Positions 17,094 to 26,308 of a stretch of DNA of 64,000 bases are shown here, piece by piece. Location: assembly GCF_035989265.1 (NCBI RefSeq), contig NZ_JAYKZX010000003.1, positions 1,860,001 to 1,924,000 of the forward strand, written 5' to 3'. The DNA comes from Sphingobium sp. HWE2-09. GTDB taxonomy: Bacteria; Pseudomonadota; Alphaproteobacteria; Sphingomonadales; Sphingomonadaceae. Positions within the stretch are counted from its first letter, which is position 1. Each line of letters begins with the position of its first letter. Below the pieces are notes generated by a model. The model made no database searches. It saw only the letters and a program-made list of their open reading frames with translations, and was not told where the DNA came from. The translations under genes were made by a program, and so were the position numbers.

Positions 17094-18457
17094 TCGAGCG
17101 GATGGGAATGACGAGCATGAAAGCCTTCGCACCGATAGGCCGGACCGTAACGATGGCCGCACTGATCGCCCTGGTCGCTGGTTGCGGCGTGATCGGCGGC
17201 AAGAAGGGCGGCCCCAAGACGCCCGTGGTTGGCAATCGCGTATCGATCCTGAACAGCGAACAGGGGGTCGAAATCGAGCCCAGCCTGGCCGACGTGCCGG
17301 TCACCCTGCCCGCCCCTTATGTCAACGACAGCTGGACGCAGCCGGGCGGTGATCCGTCCAAGGCGATGGGCCATGTGTCGCTGGGCGGATCGCCGACGCA
17401 GGTGTGGACCGCATCGATCGAGGGCAGTTCGCCCCAAGCGCGGCTGGCCGCCTCGCCGGTCGTCGCGGGCGGCAAGCTGTTCGTGACGGATGCGGGCGCG
17501 CATGTCATCGCCTTCGACGCGGCGAGCGGCGCGAAGCTGTGGCAAACCAACCTGCCGTCTGAGGGCAAGGGTAACGGCCGCACGCTGTTCGGCGGCGGCG
17601 TGAGCGTTCTTGGCGACCGGGTGTTCGCCAGCACGGGCCTGGGCGACGTGTTCGCGCTCAACGTGGCCGATGGCGCGATCGTGTGGAAGAAGCATCTGTC
17701 CGGCCCGCTGCGTGGCGCGCCGACGTTGGAAAACGGCCATGTCTATGTGATGGGCCAGGACAACCAGATTTTCGCGCTGAACCAGACCGATGGCGAAACC
17801 CAGTGGACCGACAGCGGCACGTTGCAGGTGACGGGCATTTTCGGCGTCGCCGCCCCCGCCGCCGCGCAGGGCACGGTGGTCGCGGGCTATAGCTCAGGCG
17901 AAATCAGCGCCTATCGCTATGAAAATGGCCGCAGCCTGTGGGGCGACGCTTTGTCGCGCACCAGCATTTCGACCGCCGTGGCGTCGCTGACCGATATCGA
18001 CGCCGACCCGGTGATCGACCGCGGCCGCGTCTTCGCGATCGGCCAGGGCGGCCGCATGGCGTCCTATGAATTGACCAGCGGCCAGCGGCTGTGGGAAATC
18101 AACATTGCGGGCATTTCGACCCCCGCCGTGGTGGGCGAATGGGTATTTGCGGTAACCAGCGATGCCCGCCTGCTATGCGTGGCGCGCGCCACCGGCAAGA
18201 TCCGCTGGGTCAGCCAGTTGCGCCGCTGGCAAAAGGAAAAGAAGAAAGACAAGGCGATCCGCTGGACCGGCCCGGTGCTGGCCGGTGGTCGCCTGATCGT
18301 CGTGTCGACGCGTGGCGAGATGGTCTATGTCGATCCCACGACCGGTTCGGTGCAATCGACGGTCGATGTGGATCGCTCCATGTCGCTTTCGCCGATCGTG
18401 GCGAACAACATGCTCTATATCCTGGCCGACGACGGAAAGCTGACGGCGTACCGTTAA
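17090..18457 (+). CDS. bamB: outer-membrane assembly lipoprotein BamB
   Basis: A 455-residue beta-propeller lipoprotein of the BAM complex, which scaffolds BamA during outer-membrane protein insertion. The lipobox is LVAGC (Cys about residue 30) after an N-terminal hydrophobic stretch. Repeated PQQ-like WxxxL propeller blades follow (KLWQTNLPSEG, IVWKKHLSGPL, KIRWVSQLRRWQ). ATG 17090 overlaps the YfgM-like stop; ATG 17117 (MKAFAPIG) is an alternative start that still keeps the signal. The gene der lies downstream beyond a palindromic repeat. Confidence 0.92.
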   Translation: MIERMGMTSMKAFAPIGRTVTMAALIALVAGCGVIGGKKGGPKTPVVGNRVSILNSEQGVEIEPSLADVPVTLPAPYVNDSWTQPGGDPSKAMGHVSLGGSPTQVWTASIEGSSPQARLAASPVVAGGKLFVTDAGAHVIAFDAASGAKLWQTNLPSEGKGNGRTLFGGGVSVLGDRVFASTGLGDVFALNVADGAIVWKKHLSGPLRGAPTLENGHVYVMGQDNQIFALNQTDGETQWTDSGTLQVTGIFGVAAPAAAQGTVVAGYSSGEISAYRYENGRSLWGDALSRTSISTAVASLTDIDADPVIDRGRVFAIGQGGRMASYELTSGQRLWEINIAGISTPAVVGEWVFAVTSDARLLCVARATGKIRWVSQLRRWQKEKKKDKAIRWTGPVLAGGRLIVVSTRGEMVYVDPTTGSVQSTVDVDRSMSLSPIVANNMLYILADDGKLTAYR

Positions 18458-18481
18458 AAGGCCGATTTTAGAAAAAACATG

Positions 18482-18554
18482 TGCTCCTGCGAAAGCAGGA
18501 GCCTAGGGTGAGGCAAGTGACCTAAAACCCTGGGCTCCTGCGTTCGCAGGAGTA
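18482..18554. repeat. REPIN-like inverted repeat 2
   Basis: Arms 18482-18509 and 18527-18554 (28 nt) are inverted copies with three mismatches around a 17-nt loop. Each arm holds its own hairpin (GCTCCTGC-GAAA-GCAGGAGC on the left, CTCCTGCG-TT-CGCAGGAG on the right). It separates bamB from der and could act as an attenuator or RNA-stabilising element. Confidence 0.8.
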
Positions 18555-18598
18555 CGGCGTTTATATCGCAGATTTGATATTGGAAGGAACGGGCCTCC

Positions 18599-19966
18599 AT
18601 GATGCCCACAGTAGCCATTGTCGGACGCCCCAATGTGGGCAAGTCCACCCTGTTCAACCGCCTGGTCGGCAAGAAACTGGCGCTGGTCGATGACCAGCCC
18701 GGCGTAACCCGCGACCGGCGGGAGGGCGAGGCGCATCTGCTGGGCCTGGACTTCACGATCGTCGATACCGCCGGTTACGAGGATGAGGACGCCCAATCCC
18801 TGCCCGGCCGGATGCGGATGCAGACCGAAGCGGCGGTCGAAAATTGCGATGTCGCCCTGTTTATGATCGACGCGCGCGCGGGCATCACCCCGCTGGACGA
18901 GGAAATCGCCCGCTGGCTGCGCGCCAATGATGCGCCCGTCGTGCTGGTCGCCAACAAGGCGGAGGGCAAGGCGGCGGACGACGGCGTCATGGAATCCTTC
19001 TCGCTGGGCCTGGGCGAACCCATCCCCTTTTCCGCCGAACATGGCCAGGGTCTGGCCGACCTGTTCCAGGCGCTGCTCCCCCATCTGGAGCGCGAGGGCG
19101 ACGAACCGCATGAAAAGGAATTTTACGAGGATGACGAGAGCGCACCGCTCAAGCTCGCCATCGTCGGCCGCCCCAATGCGGGCAAGTCCACGCTGATCAA
19201 CCGACTGCTGGGCGAAAACCGCCTGCTGACCGGGCCGGAAGCGGGCATTACCCGCGACAGCATTGCCGTCGATTGGATGTGGACCAGCCGCGAAGGCGTC
19301 GAGCGTCCCGTCCGCCTGATCGATACCGCAGGGATGCGCAAGCGCGCCAAGGTGCAGGAAAAGCTGGAAAAGCTGGCCGTGTCCGACGGCATTAATGCGG
19401 TCAACTTCGCCGAAGTCGTCGTACTGATGATCGATTCGACCCGCGGGCTGGAAGCCCAGGATCTCAAGATCGCCGACCGGGTGCTGGAGGAAGGACGCGC
19501 GCTCGTCGTCGCCCTCAACAAATGGGATACGGTCGAACATGGGTCGGCCCTGTACCAGGGCATCAAGAAGGCGCTGGACGAAGGCCTGGCGCAGGTGCGC
19601 GGCGTGCCGATCATGACCATATCCGGGGCGACCGGCAAGGGTCTGGACGACCTGATCCACGTCGCCTTTGAAACGCGCACCGCCTGGTCGCAGCGCGTGT
19701 CCACCGGCGTGCTCAACCGCTGGTTCGAAACCGCGCTGGAGGCCAATCCGCCCCCCGCGCCGGGCGGCAAGCGGATCAAGCTGCGCTACATCACGCAGAA
19801 CAAGACCCGCCCGCCGACCTTCGTGCTGTTCGGTACGCGTCTGGACGATCTGCCCGAAAGCTATCGCCGCTATCTGGTCAACGGCATCCGCCGCGAACTG
19901 GGCTTTGGCGCAGTGCCGGTGCGGATGACACTGCGCAGCCAGAAAAACCCGTTCGCGACGAAATAG
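18599..19966 (+). CDS. der: ribosome-assembly GTPase Der (EngA)
   Basis: A 455-residue tandem GTPase required for 50S subunit maturation. Domain 1 has P-loop GRPNVGKSTLFNRL, switch DQPGVTRDR, G3 VDTAGYED and G4 NKAEG. Domain 2 has GRPNAGKSTLINRLLGENRL, ITRDSIAVDW, IDTAGMRKRAKVQEKLEKLA and G4 NKWD. A KH-like C-terminal domain follows, including RIKLRYITQNKTRPPTFVLF. The ATG at 18599 is followed at once by a second ATG; GGAAGGA lies about 10 nt upstream. A TusA-like gene starts 3 nt after its stop. Confidence 0.97.
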   Translation: MMPTVAIVGRPNVGKSTLFNRLVGKKLALVDDQPGVTRDRREGEAHLLGLDFTIVDTAGYEDEDAQSLPGRMRMQTEAAVENCDVALFMIDARAGITPLDEEIARWLRANDAPVVLVANKAEGKAADDGVMESFSLGLGEPIPFSAEHGQGLADLFQALLPHLEREGDEPHEKEFYEDDESAPLKLAIVGRPNAGKSTLINRLLGENRLLTGPEAGITRDSIAVDWMWTSREGVERPVRLIDTAGMRKRAKVQEKLEKLAVSDGINAVNFAEVVVLMIDSTRGLEAQDLKIADRVLEEGRALVVALNKWDTVEHGSALYQGIKKALDEGLAQVRGVPIMTISGATGKGLDDLIHVAFETRTAWSQRVSTGVLNRWFETALEANPPPAPGGKRIKLRYITQNKTRPPTFVLFGTRLDDLPESYRRYLVNGIRRELGFGAVPVRMTLRSQKNPFATK

Positions 19967-19969
19967 CAG

Positions 19970-20182
19970 ATGGCGGACGATCCCGTCGCCGTGAACGCCA
20001 GGGGCATGCAATGTCCCTGGCCCGCGCTGCGCGCCGCGCGCGCGCTGCGTGAAGCGGACGCCATCGTGATCGAGGCCGACGATCCGATCGCCGCGAGCGA
20101 ACTGGCGGCGCTGGCACAGGCGCAGGGCTGGACCTTCGCGGCGTTGGGCGACCATCGGTTCGCCTTGTCACGCCCGGCCTGA
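19970..20182 (+). CDS. TusA/SirA-family small sulfur-carrier-like protein
   Basis: A 70-residue protein of the TusA/SirA/YedF fold. The conserved N-terminal NARGMQCPWPALRAARAL includes the CPxP motif whose Cys carries a persulfide in sulfur-relay reactions, and the C-terminal half (LAQAQGWTFAAL) fits the second alpha-beta unit. It begins 3 nt after the der stop and is probably translated with it. The role is not fixed by context; molybdenum-cofactor, thiolation or general sulfur transfer are all possible. Confidence 0.85.
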   Translation: MADDPVAVNARGMQCPWPALRAARALREADAIVIEADDPIAASELAALAQAQGWTFAALGDHRFALSRPA

Positions 20183-20216
20183 ATCCTATCCGAAGCGGTC
20201 CGCATTCCGCCTCATT

Positions 20217-20231
20217 TTAACGCCCTGTTTA
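20217..20231. promoter_or_regulatory. near-consensus CtrA box
   Basis: TTAA-CGCCCTG-TTTA differs by one base from the CtrA recognition sequence TTAA-N7-TTAA of alphaproteobacteria. It lies 47 nt upstream of the Hpt-protein start, where a class I CtrA-controlled promoter could sit. Confidence 0.4.
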
Positions 20232-20277
20232 CGCGCATCGCCTATTCTCGCTTCGTTGTAGTGAGGGAGCGGCGCGG

Positions 20278-20718
20278 GTGTCCTATCAAGATACCGAATT
20301 GGTCAGTTGGAGCGAATTTACCCGCACCCGCGGTGAGCTGGGCGCCGCCTTTTCGCGTATCCTTGGCTATTTCCGGGAAGATGGCGTCAAATCGATCAGC
20401 GCCGTCGAGGATGCCTTTCGCGCAAGGAATGCCGCCGCCCTCGTCTCCCCTGCCCATACGCTGAAAGGTGAAGCCGCGCAGTTCGGCGCCTATCGCCTCA
20501 GCGCCATGGCGGAAGAGGTCGAGATGGTCGCCCGCCGTTGCGTGGAAACCCATGAAAGCCCGGACGAATTGATCGAGGTCGTCGTAGCGATGCGCCCCTG
20601 TTTCAGCGAAACGATGGCGCTGCTCGATCGTGACGCCAATCCGCTGGCCGCCCGTCGGCCCGCCACATTCGGCCGTCGCGCCGAAACGCCGACCCAGGGA
20701 TTTGGCCGCGCGGTCTGA
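20278..20718 (+). CDS. single-domain Hpt (histidine phosphotransfer) protein
   Basis: A 146-residue protein with an Hpt four-helix domain (residues about 18-115). The phosphoacceptor His sits in PAHTLKGEAAQFGAYRLS, the canonical H-x-L-K-G-x-A motif. It should relay phosphate between hybrid kinases and response regulators in the cytoplasm; no kinase or regulator is adjacent. It starts with GTG 20278. The C-terminal 25 residues are basic and likely flexible. A near-consensus CtrA site upstream suggests cell-cycle control. Confidence 0.85.
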   Translation: MSYQDTELVSWSEFTRTRGELGAAFSRILGYFREDGVKSISAVEDAFRARNAAALVSPAHTLKGEAAQFGAYRLSAMAEEVEMVARRCVETHESPDELIEVVVAMRPCFSETMALLDRDANPLAARRPATFGRRAETPTQGFGRAV

Positions 20719-20747
20719 GATATTGACCCATAGGTCTTGAAGTAAAA

Positions 20748-20771
20748 CCCATCATACGCCCATATGATGGG
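20748..20771. promoter_or_regulatory. 9-bp perfect dyad over the LLM oxidoreductase start
   Basis: CCCATCATA (20748-20756) and TATGATGGG (20763-20771) are perfect inverted copies around a 6-base gap. The right arm covers the first two possible ATG codons of the next gene (20764, 20767). It could be an operator or an RNA hairpin hiding the start, and it favours ATG 20773 as the true start. Confidence 0.4.
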
Positions 20772-21777
20772 CATGACCCGTTTTTCCCTGCTCGACCTCG
20801 TCCCCGTTCGCGAAGGCGATAGCGTCGCTACCGCTTTCGCCAACGCCGCCGACCTTGCCGTTCATGCCGAAGCGCTGGGCTATCATCGCTACTGGGTGGC
20901 CGAACATCATGGCATGGCGGGCATCGCTTCGGCGGCCACGGCCGTGGTGCTGGCGCATATCGGCCATGCGACATCGACCATCCGCATTGGGGCTGGCGGC
21001 ATCATGTTGCCTAATCACGCGCCGCTGGTGATTGCTGAGCAGTTCGGCACGCTGGACGCCCTCTTCCCGGGGCGCATCAACCTGGGCCTTGGCCGCGCGC
21101 CGGGTTCGGACCAGAGGGTTGCGCAGGCGATCCGCCGCAACCTGTCCGGCGGGGCGGATCAGTTCCCACGCGACGTGATGGAATTGCAGGCCTATTTTGC
21201 CCAAGACGAACGGCTGAGCATTCAGGCGACACCGGGCGCGGGCGCCGACGTACCGCTATGGATACTCGGCTCCAGCCTCTATGGCGCGCAACTGGCTGCC
21301 GCACTCGGCCTGCCCTACGCCTTTGCATCGCATTTCGCCCCTGCCGCGCTGGACGAGGCGATCGCCATTTATCGCCGCGACTTCCACCCGTCGGCCCAGC
21401 TCAAACATCCCTATGTGATGGCGGGCTATAATGTGTTTGCCGCCGATACCGGCGACGAGGCCCATCTGCTCGCCAGTTCGATGCAGCAGGCCTTCGTGCG
21501 TTTGCGCACCGGGCAGCCGGGCAAGTTGCAGCCGCCGGTGCCGGGCTATTATGACGATCTGCCGCCCCAGGCGCAGGCGATGCTATCCGACGTGCTGAGC
21601 GTCTCCAGCATCGGCACGCAGGCGGATGTCGAGCGCGACATCGCGGCGTTCCTGCGCCGTACGCAGGCGGACGAACTGATCCTGACCGCTCAGATTTTCG
21701 ATCCGGCGGCGCGCAAGCACAGCTTCGCCATCGCCATGGCGGCGGCTCAGGCGGTGACTAGTCGCGAAACCGTCTGA
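20764..21777 (+). CDS. LLM-class flavin-dependent oxidoreductase (MsnO8-type)
   Basis: A 337-residue luciferase-like monooxygenase that uses reduced flavin, in a TIM-barrel fold. Typical segments are [38 protein letters not shown] and [16 protein letters not shown]. Substrate unknown; this family is widespread and rarely characterised. Three in-frame ATGs exist at 20764, 20767 and 20773; the last (MTRFSLLDL) matches relatives best. The 3' end overlaps the convergent acyltransferase gene by 31 bp. Confidence 0.9.
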   Translation: MMGMTRFSLLDLVPVREGDSVATAFANAADLAVHAEALGYHRYWVAEHHGMAGIASAATAVVLAHIGHATSTIRIGAGGIMLPNHAPLVIAEQFGTLDALFPGRINLGLGRAPGSDQRVAQAIRRNLSGGADQFPRDVMELQAYFAQDERLSIQATPGAGADVPLWILGSSLYGAQLAAALGLPYAFASHFAPAALDEAIAIYRRDFHPSAQLKHPYVMAGYNVFAADTGDEAHLLASSMQQAFVRLRTGQPGKLQPPVPGYYDDLPPQAQAMLSDVLSVSSIGTQADVERDIAAFLRRTQADELILTAQIFDPAARKHSFAIAMAAAQAVTSRETV

Positions 21778-22910
21778 GGCTCCGGCCGCTTCAACCGGCC
21801 GCCGCTCAGCACCGCCGCCGCGCCCGGCGCGACCCGGCGCAGCCCTGCGCCAATCAGCATGACCACGCCTAGCACCATGAACGGTTGGGCGATCAGGTAG
21901 AAGGGATAGAGGGGCGTGCCCATCTTCCCGAATACGCCGCCCAGGACCGGTCCGAACAGCCAGATCAGGATCAGGTGCGCGCAGAACAGGAAGAAGGCGT
22001 AAGGCTCGATCCGCAGCAGCATCGGGCGCGCCGGGCTGGCCGCCAACGCCCAGGCCAGTCGCCAGAAAGCCACAGCCGCCGCGATCCGCAGCACCAGGTC
22101 CAGCGCCCGTTGCGCCAAAGGCCAGGCGTCGTCGCCGACCGTCACGACAAGATAAAGCTGCGCCATCATCAGCAGCGCGAATGGCGCCGCCGCCAGCAAG
22201 GCTGGCGTACCCGCAACCCGCTCGGCCCAGCCGCCGCGCTGCGCCAATATGCCGATCGAAAAGAAGACCAGGATCGATGCACGCATTAGGATGGGCGGGC
22301 CGAACCCGGCGATGTGGCACGCCGCCGCTATGGCTGCGACCACCACCAGCGACCAGCTTGGCATCCGCACCAGCACAGGCGCAGCGACCATGCACAGGAA
22401 CAGGTCACGCAGGAACGGCATCTGTACGTTGATGTCGGGATTGCGCGTGAGGATCAGCACTTCGTTGACCGTCCACCAGACCGACTTGGGGATCGGCGCC
22501 GACAGACCCAATTGCCATGCCGCGCCCGATACCAGCAGAATGGCGATGATATTCCACAGGATCATCGGCAGCACGATGGTGCGCGCCTTGCGCTCGACAT
22601 GGCGGCGCCAGTCCAGCGTCACTTGCGATCGCGCGACCAGCCAGCCGGAAATCACGCCCAGCAATGGCACTGCGCTGCGCCCGAACAATTCCATCAACAG
22701 CCAGCGCAGATCATCCTGCCCGGTGCCGCGCAGCGCTTTCAACGCTTCGCCATTCAGCCCAGTCCAGGCATGGACATAGACGACGCCCAATATGCAAATG
22801 ACGCGCGCGATGGCGATCGCGGCGGAACGATGCGCTCCATCTGCCTTGACGATATTGGACACCCGATAATCCTGATAGTTGCCTAAACCCAATGCCCGAA
22901 GCTGATCCAT
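21747..22910 (-). CDS. membrane acyltransferase 3 family protein
   Basis: A 387-residue integral membrane acyltransferase of the OafA/OpgC (acyltransferase 3) type, which O-acylates sugars or polysaccharides on the cell surface. The N-terminal helix holds the conserved basic/His signature ([18 protein letters not shown]) and is followed by about ten membrane segments. The start at 22908-22910 ([10 protein letters not shown]) has GAAGAGG upstream; an ATG at 22925 is in frame but lacks one. A cytoplasmic N-terminal extension ([15 protein letters not shown]) precedes helix 1. Glycan-modifying genes at the left end might supply its target. Confidence 0.82.
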   Translation of the reverse strand: MDQLRALGLGNYQDYRVSNIVKADGAHRSAAIAIARVICILGVVYVHAWTGLNGEALKALRGTGQDDLRWLLMELFGRSAVPLLGVISGWLVARSQVTLDWRRHVERKARTIVLPMILWNIIAILLVSGAAWQLGLSAPIPKSVWWTVNEVLILTRNPDINVQMPFLRDLFLCMVAAPVLVRMPSWSLVVVAAIAAACHIAGFGPPILMRASILVFFSIGILAQRGGWAERVAGTPALLAAAPFALLMMAQLYLVVTVGDDAWPLAQRALDLVLRIAAAVAFWRLAWALAASPARPMLLRIEPYAFFLFCAHLILIWLFGPVLGGVFGKMGTPLYPFYLIAQPFMVLGVVMLIGAGLRRVAPGAAAVLSGGRLKRPEPQTVSRLVTA

Positions 22911-23097
22911 GTTCCTCTTCGGCATGGCAACTGGTCCATATCGGACCCCGGCTCAGCGTCTCTTAACCCTTATCCGCTATGCTGCGGGTCGCATTGCAGG
23001 GGAGGCTTGGCGAGCGGCTAAGCCAATATTTACCTCTTTTGCCTAGAAGCGGCCTGTTAACCGGAAGCCATTCCGGTCCAAGGGACGACAAAGGCTC

Positions 23098-24753
23098 ATG
23101 ACCCATATGCCGGGCGCACGACATTTTTCCGCTGATGCGACGCCCGTGCACCATGCTTCGGTTCAGTCGCTGGGCATGGTCTTCCAGATCGCCGGGTCCA
23201 GTTCCAAGGTGCTGATCGACGCGCAACGCCTGGCGACGCTGGAACGGGACGAAGACCCCTGCATCGCCATGGCGGGGCAGGTCGGCAGCCAGGTGAAAAT
23301 GCGGGTCGGTAATAGCTGGCTGGTCGCAAGCGTCCGCACCATGACATTGGATCAGGCGAGCAAAGGCATAGTTGCGGACATCGATTTCCTGGGCGAAGGC
23401 GATGAGGAGAAGCTGACCGGGCGCATCTACCGCTTCCGCCGTGGCGTCACCCGCTATCCCACGCCCGGCACCGACATCTTCCCGGTGTCGAGCCACGACA
23501 TGCGCCAGATTTACGCGGCGGACGACCGCGCCAATGTGGAGATCGGCACCGTCTATCCCACTACAGATACGCGCGCGGCGCTTTATGTCGATTCGATGCT
23601 GGGCAAGCATTTCGCGTTGCTCGGCTCCACCGGCACCGGCAAATCGACCAGCGCGGCGCTGATCCTGCATCGTATCTGCGACCTGTCGCCCAAGGGCCAT
23701 ATCGTCATGATCGATCCCCATGGCGAATATGGCGCGGCCTTCGCCAGCAACGGCGCGGTGTTCGACGTCACCAATTTGGCGCTGCCCTATTGGCTGATGA
23801 ATTTCGAGGAACATTGCGAAGTGTTCGTCACCTCCTCCGGCTCCGAACGCACGGTGGACAGCGACATCCTGGCCAAATGCCTGCTTGCCGCGCGATCGAA
23901 GAACCGCTTGGCCGAAAGCATCGGTCGGCTGACGGTGGATTCGCCGATCCCCTATCTGCTGTCGGACCTGACCACCATCCTGCAGAACGAGATGGGCAAG
24001 CTCGACAAGGGCACCAACTCGCTGCCCTATATGCGCCTCAAGACCAAGATCGACGAAATCAAGGCCGACCCGCGCTACAGCTTCATGTTTTCCGGCATGT
24101 TGGTCGCCGACACGATGCAGGCGTTCCTCGCCAAGATTTTCCGCCTGCCCTCCGACGGCAAGCCCATTTCCATCATCGACGTGTCGGCCATGCCGTCCGA
24201 CATCACATCGACCGTCGTGTCGGTTCTGTCGCGTCTGGTGTTCGACTATGCCATCTGGGCGCGCGACGAACCGCAGCGCCCGATCCTGCTGGTCTGCGAG
24301 GAAGCGCATCGCTACATCCCCAACACCACCACCGGTTCGGGCCAAGCAGTCCGCAAGATATTGGAACGGATCGCCAAGGAAGGCCGCAAATATGGCATTT
24401 CGCTGGGCCTGATCACGCAGCGCCCGTCCGACCTGGCCGAAGGCGTGTTGTCGCAATGCGGCACGATCATCTCCATGCGCCTGAACAACGATCGAGATCA
24501 GGCCTTCGTGAAGGCCGCCATGCCGGAGGGCGCTCGCGGTTTCCTCAATTCGATCCCCGCGCTGCGCAATCGGGAAGCGATCATCTGCGGCGAAGGCGTC
24601 GCCGTGCCGATCCGCGTGGCGCTCGACAATCTGGAGGAGCATCGCCGCCCTGCCTCGGGCGACCCCAGCTTCACCGAACTGTGGCGGCAATCGGGCAGCG
24701 AGGCCGATATTTTGGATCGCACCATCACCCGCTGGCGCAACCAGGGGCGCTGA
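23098..24753 (+). CDS. HerA-like DNA translocase ATPase (DUF87)
   Basis: A 551-residue FtsK/HerA-family ATPase. An N-terminal HAS-barrel-like domain (residues about 25-140) precedes the RecA-like core with Walker A LLGSTGTGKSTSAALIL (about 178), IVMIDPHGEYG, Walker B ILLVCEEAHRYIP, and the sensor SLGLITQRPSDLAEG. In archaea HerA works with the NurA nuclease in end resection; bacterial forms pair with various nucleases in repair or defence. No nuclease is adjacent here, which leaves the role open. AAGGGACGACAAAGG lies upstream of the ATG. Confidence 0.85.
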   Translation: MTHMPGARHFSADATPVHHASVQSLGMVFQIAGSSSKVLIDAQRLATLERDEDPCIAMAGQVGSQVKMRVGNSWLVASVRTMTLDQASKGIVADIDFLGEGDEEKLTGRIYRFRRGVTRYPTPGTDIFPVSSHDMRQIYAADDRANVEIGTVYPTTDTRAALYVDSMLGKHFALLGSTGTGKSTSAALILHRICDLSPKGHIVMIDPHGEYGAAFASNGAVFDVTNLALPYWLMNFEEHCEVFVTSSGSERTVDSDILAKCLLAARSKNRLAESIGRLTVDSPIPYLLSDLTTILQNEMGKLDKGTNSLPYMRLKTKIDEIKADPRYSFMFSGMLVADTMQAFLAKIFRLPSDGKPISIIDVSAMPSDITSTVVSVLSRLVFDYAIWARDEPQRPILLVCEEAHRYIPNTTTGSGQAVRKILERIAKEGRKYGISLGLITQRPSDLAEGVLSQCGTIISMRLNNDRDQAFVKAAMPEGARGFLNSIPALRNREAIICGEGVAVPIRVALDNLEEHRRPASGDPSFTELWRQSGSEADILDRTITRWRNQGR

Positions 24754-24760
24754 ACCGGCG

Positions 24761-26212
24761 TCAGCCCGCCGGCGCAATCCGCCCGGCCGGTTCGGCATCG
24801 CTGTTCACTGCCTCCCGGCAATGCTCCTCATGCACCGGCACCAGCAACCGGGCCTTGCGCCATCCGCCGCGCGCATAGACTATCCAGGCGAGTAGCAGGG
24901 ACGCCACCGATCCCACCGGGAAGCTGAGCCAGAGCGCGTCCGCGCCCAGCACGGGATAGGCGAGATGATAGAAGCCCAGCCGCACGCCGAACAAGGTGAA
25001 GCTCAGGATCAGCAAGGGTGCGACGACCACGCCGTTCGCGCGCATCACGCCGAACAGGATCATGGTGACGCCGAACATCATGAAACTCCAGCTGGCGAGC
25101 AACTGCATGTTCCACGCCGCCGCGATCGCTACGGCGTTACCGCCCAAGAACAGCGACAGCAGCGCTTCGTGGAACAGCAGGATGATGACGATCATCGCCC
25201 CGGTGATCGCCAGCAGATAGGAAATGCCATAGCCCGTGATCCGGCTGATCCGGTCCCACCGCCCGGCGCCCACATTCTGCGCCGCCATGGCGCTGACCGC
25301 CGCGCCCATCGCCATGGCGGGCATCTGGAGGTAGGTCCAGATCTGCTGCGCCGCGCCATAGGCTGCGGTCACCATCAACCCTTCGCGATTGACCAGGCCG
25401 ATCATCACCAGCGCGGAGGATGACATAACGATCATCTGCAATCCCATGGGTAGCCCCTTGCCCACCAGCACGCGCATCTGGTCGGCGGCGGGCCAGAGAT
25501 AGGCCAGTTCCCGGCCCCGCAGGCGCAGCGGCAGATCCCTGGCATAGGTGAAGGCAACCAGCCCGATCAGGCTGACGAAGCCCGCCGCCGCCGTCGCCGC
25601 CGCCGATCCAGCAATCCCCATCGCCGGGAATGGCCCAAGGCCAAGGATCAGCACGGGATTGAGGATGAGGTCGATCGCCACGCTGACGATCATGAAAATG
25701 AGCGGCGTGCGCGCGTCGCCGCCGCCACGCAGGCCCATCATCATCATCACCGACAATAAAGTCGCGGGCATGGCGATGAAGATGACGCGCAGATAGACGA
25801 GCGCCAGATTGAACGCTTCCCCCGGCGTGCCGAGCAGATGGAGCAAGGCAGGCGCGCCGATCCAGCCAGCGATCGCGACCCCCATGCCCAATATCGAGCA
25901 GAAGCCGACCGCCGAGCCGAACGCGCGGCGCGCCGCATCCAGATCCCGCGCGCCGGTGGCCTGCGCGATCATCACGGTGGACGCCATGCCGAACCCGAAC
26001 ACGACCGAGAACATCAGGAACATGATGATATTGGCGTTGGCCGTCGCCGCGAGCGCCTGCGCGCCCAGGAAGCGCCCGACCCAGATCGCGTTGATCGACC
26101 CGTTGAGAGATTGCAACACGTTGGACGCGAGCGTGGGAATGGCGAACAGTAACAAGGTAGAACCGATCGGCCCCTGCGTCAGGTCTTTGGTGCCTGGTCC
26201 TTTTGCCGCCAT
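24761..26212 (-). CDS. MATE-family efflux transporter
   Basis: A 483-residue multidrug and toxic compound extrusion pump with twelve membrane helices in two MatE repeats. The signature start PIGSTLLLFAIPTLASNVLQ and the second-half YGAAQQIWTYLQMPAMAMG are typical of NorM/DinF-like members that export cationic drugs by Na+ or H+ antiport. It is convergent with the HerA-like gene (7 bp apart). A perfect palindromic repeat lies upstream, between it and valS. Confidence 0.92.
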   Translation of the reverse strand: MAAKGPGTKDLTQGPIGSTLLLFAIPTLASNVLQSLNGSINAIWVGRFLGAQALAATANANIIMFLMFSVVFGFGMASTVMIAQATGARDLDAARRAFGSAVGFCSILGMGVAIAGWIGAPALLHLLGTPGEAFNLALVYLRVIFIAMPATLLSVMMMMGLRGGGDARTPLIFMIVSVAIDLILNPVLILGLGPFPAMGIAGSAAATAAAGFVSLIGLVAFTYARDLPLRLRGRELAYLWPAADQMRVLVGKGLPMGLQMIVMSSSALVMIGLVNREGLMVTAAYGAAQQIWTYLQMPAMAMGAAVSAMAAQNVGAGRWDRISRITGYGISYLLAITGAMIVIILLFHEALLSLFLGGNAVAIAAAWNMQLLASWSFMMFGVTMILFGVMRANGVVVAPLLILSFTLFGVRLGFYHLAYPVLGADALWLSFPVGSVASLLLAWIVYARGGWRKARLLVPVHEEHCREAVNSDAEPAGRIAPAG

Positions 26213-26232
26213 GTGCCTGCCTCTCCCCTTAT

Positions 26233-26298
26233 GTGTTCCCGCGCAGGCGGGAACCCAGTCCGACCCCTGTAACTGGGTTCCCGCCTGCGCGGGAACAC
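26233..26298. repeat. REPIN-like inverted repeat 3 (perfect)
   Basis: Arms 26233-26259 and 26272-26298 (27 nt) are exact inverted copies around a 12-nt loop, and each arm is itself a hairpin (GTTCCCGC-GCA-GGCGGGAAC nearly). It fills the gap between valS and the MATE gene. Spacing and arm length match the element at 8763. Confidence 0.85.
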
Positions 26299-26308
26299 CT
26301 CTATCGAC

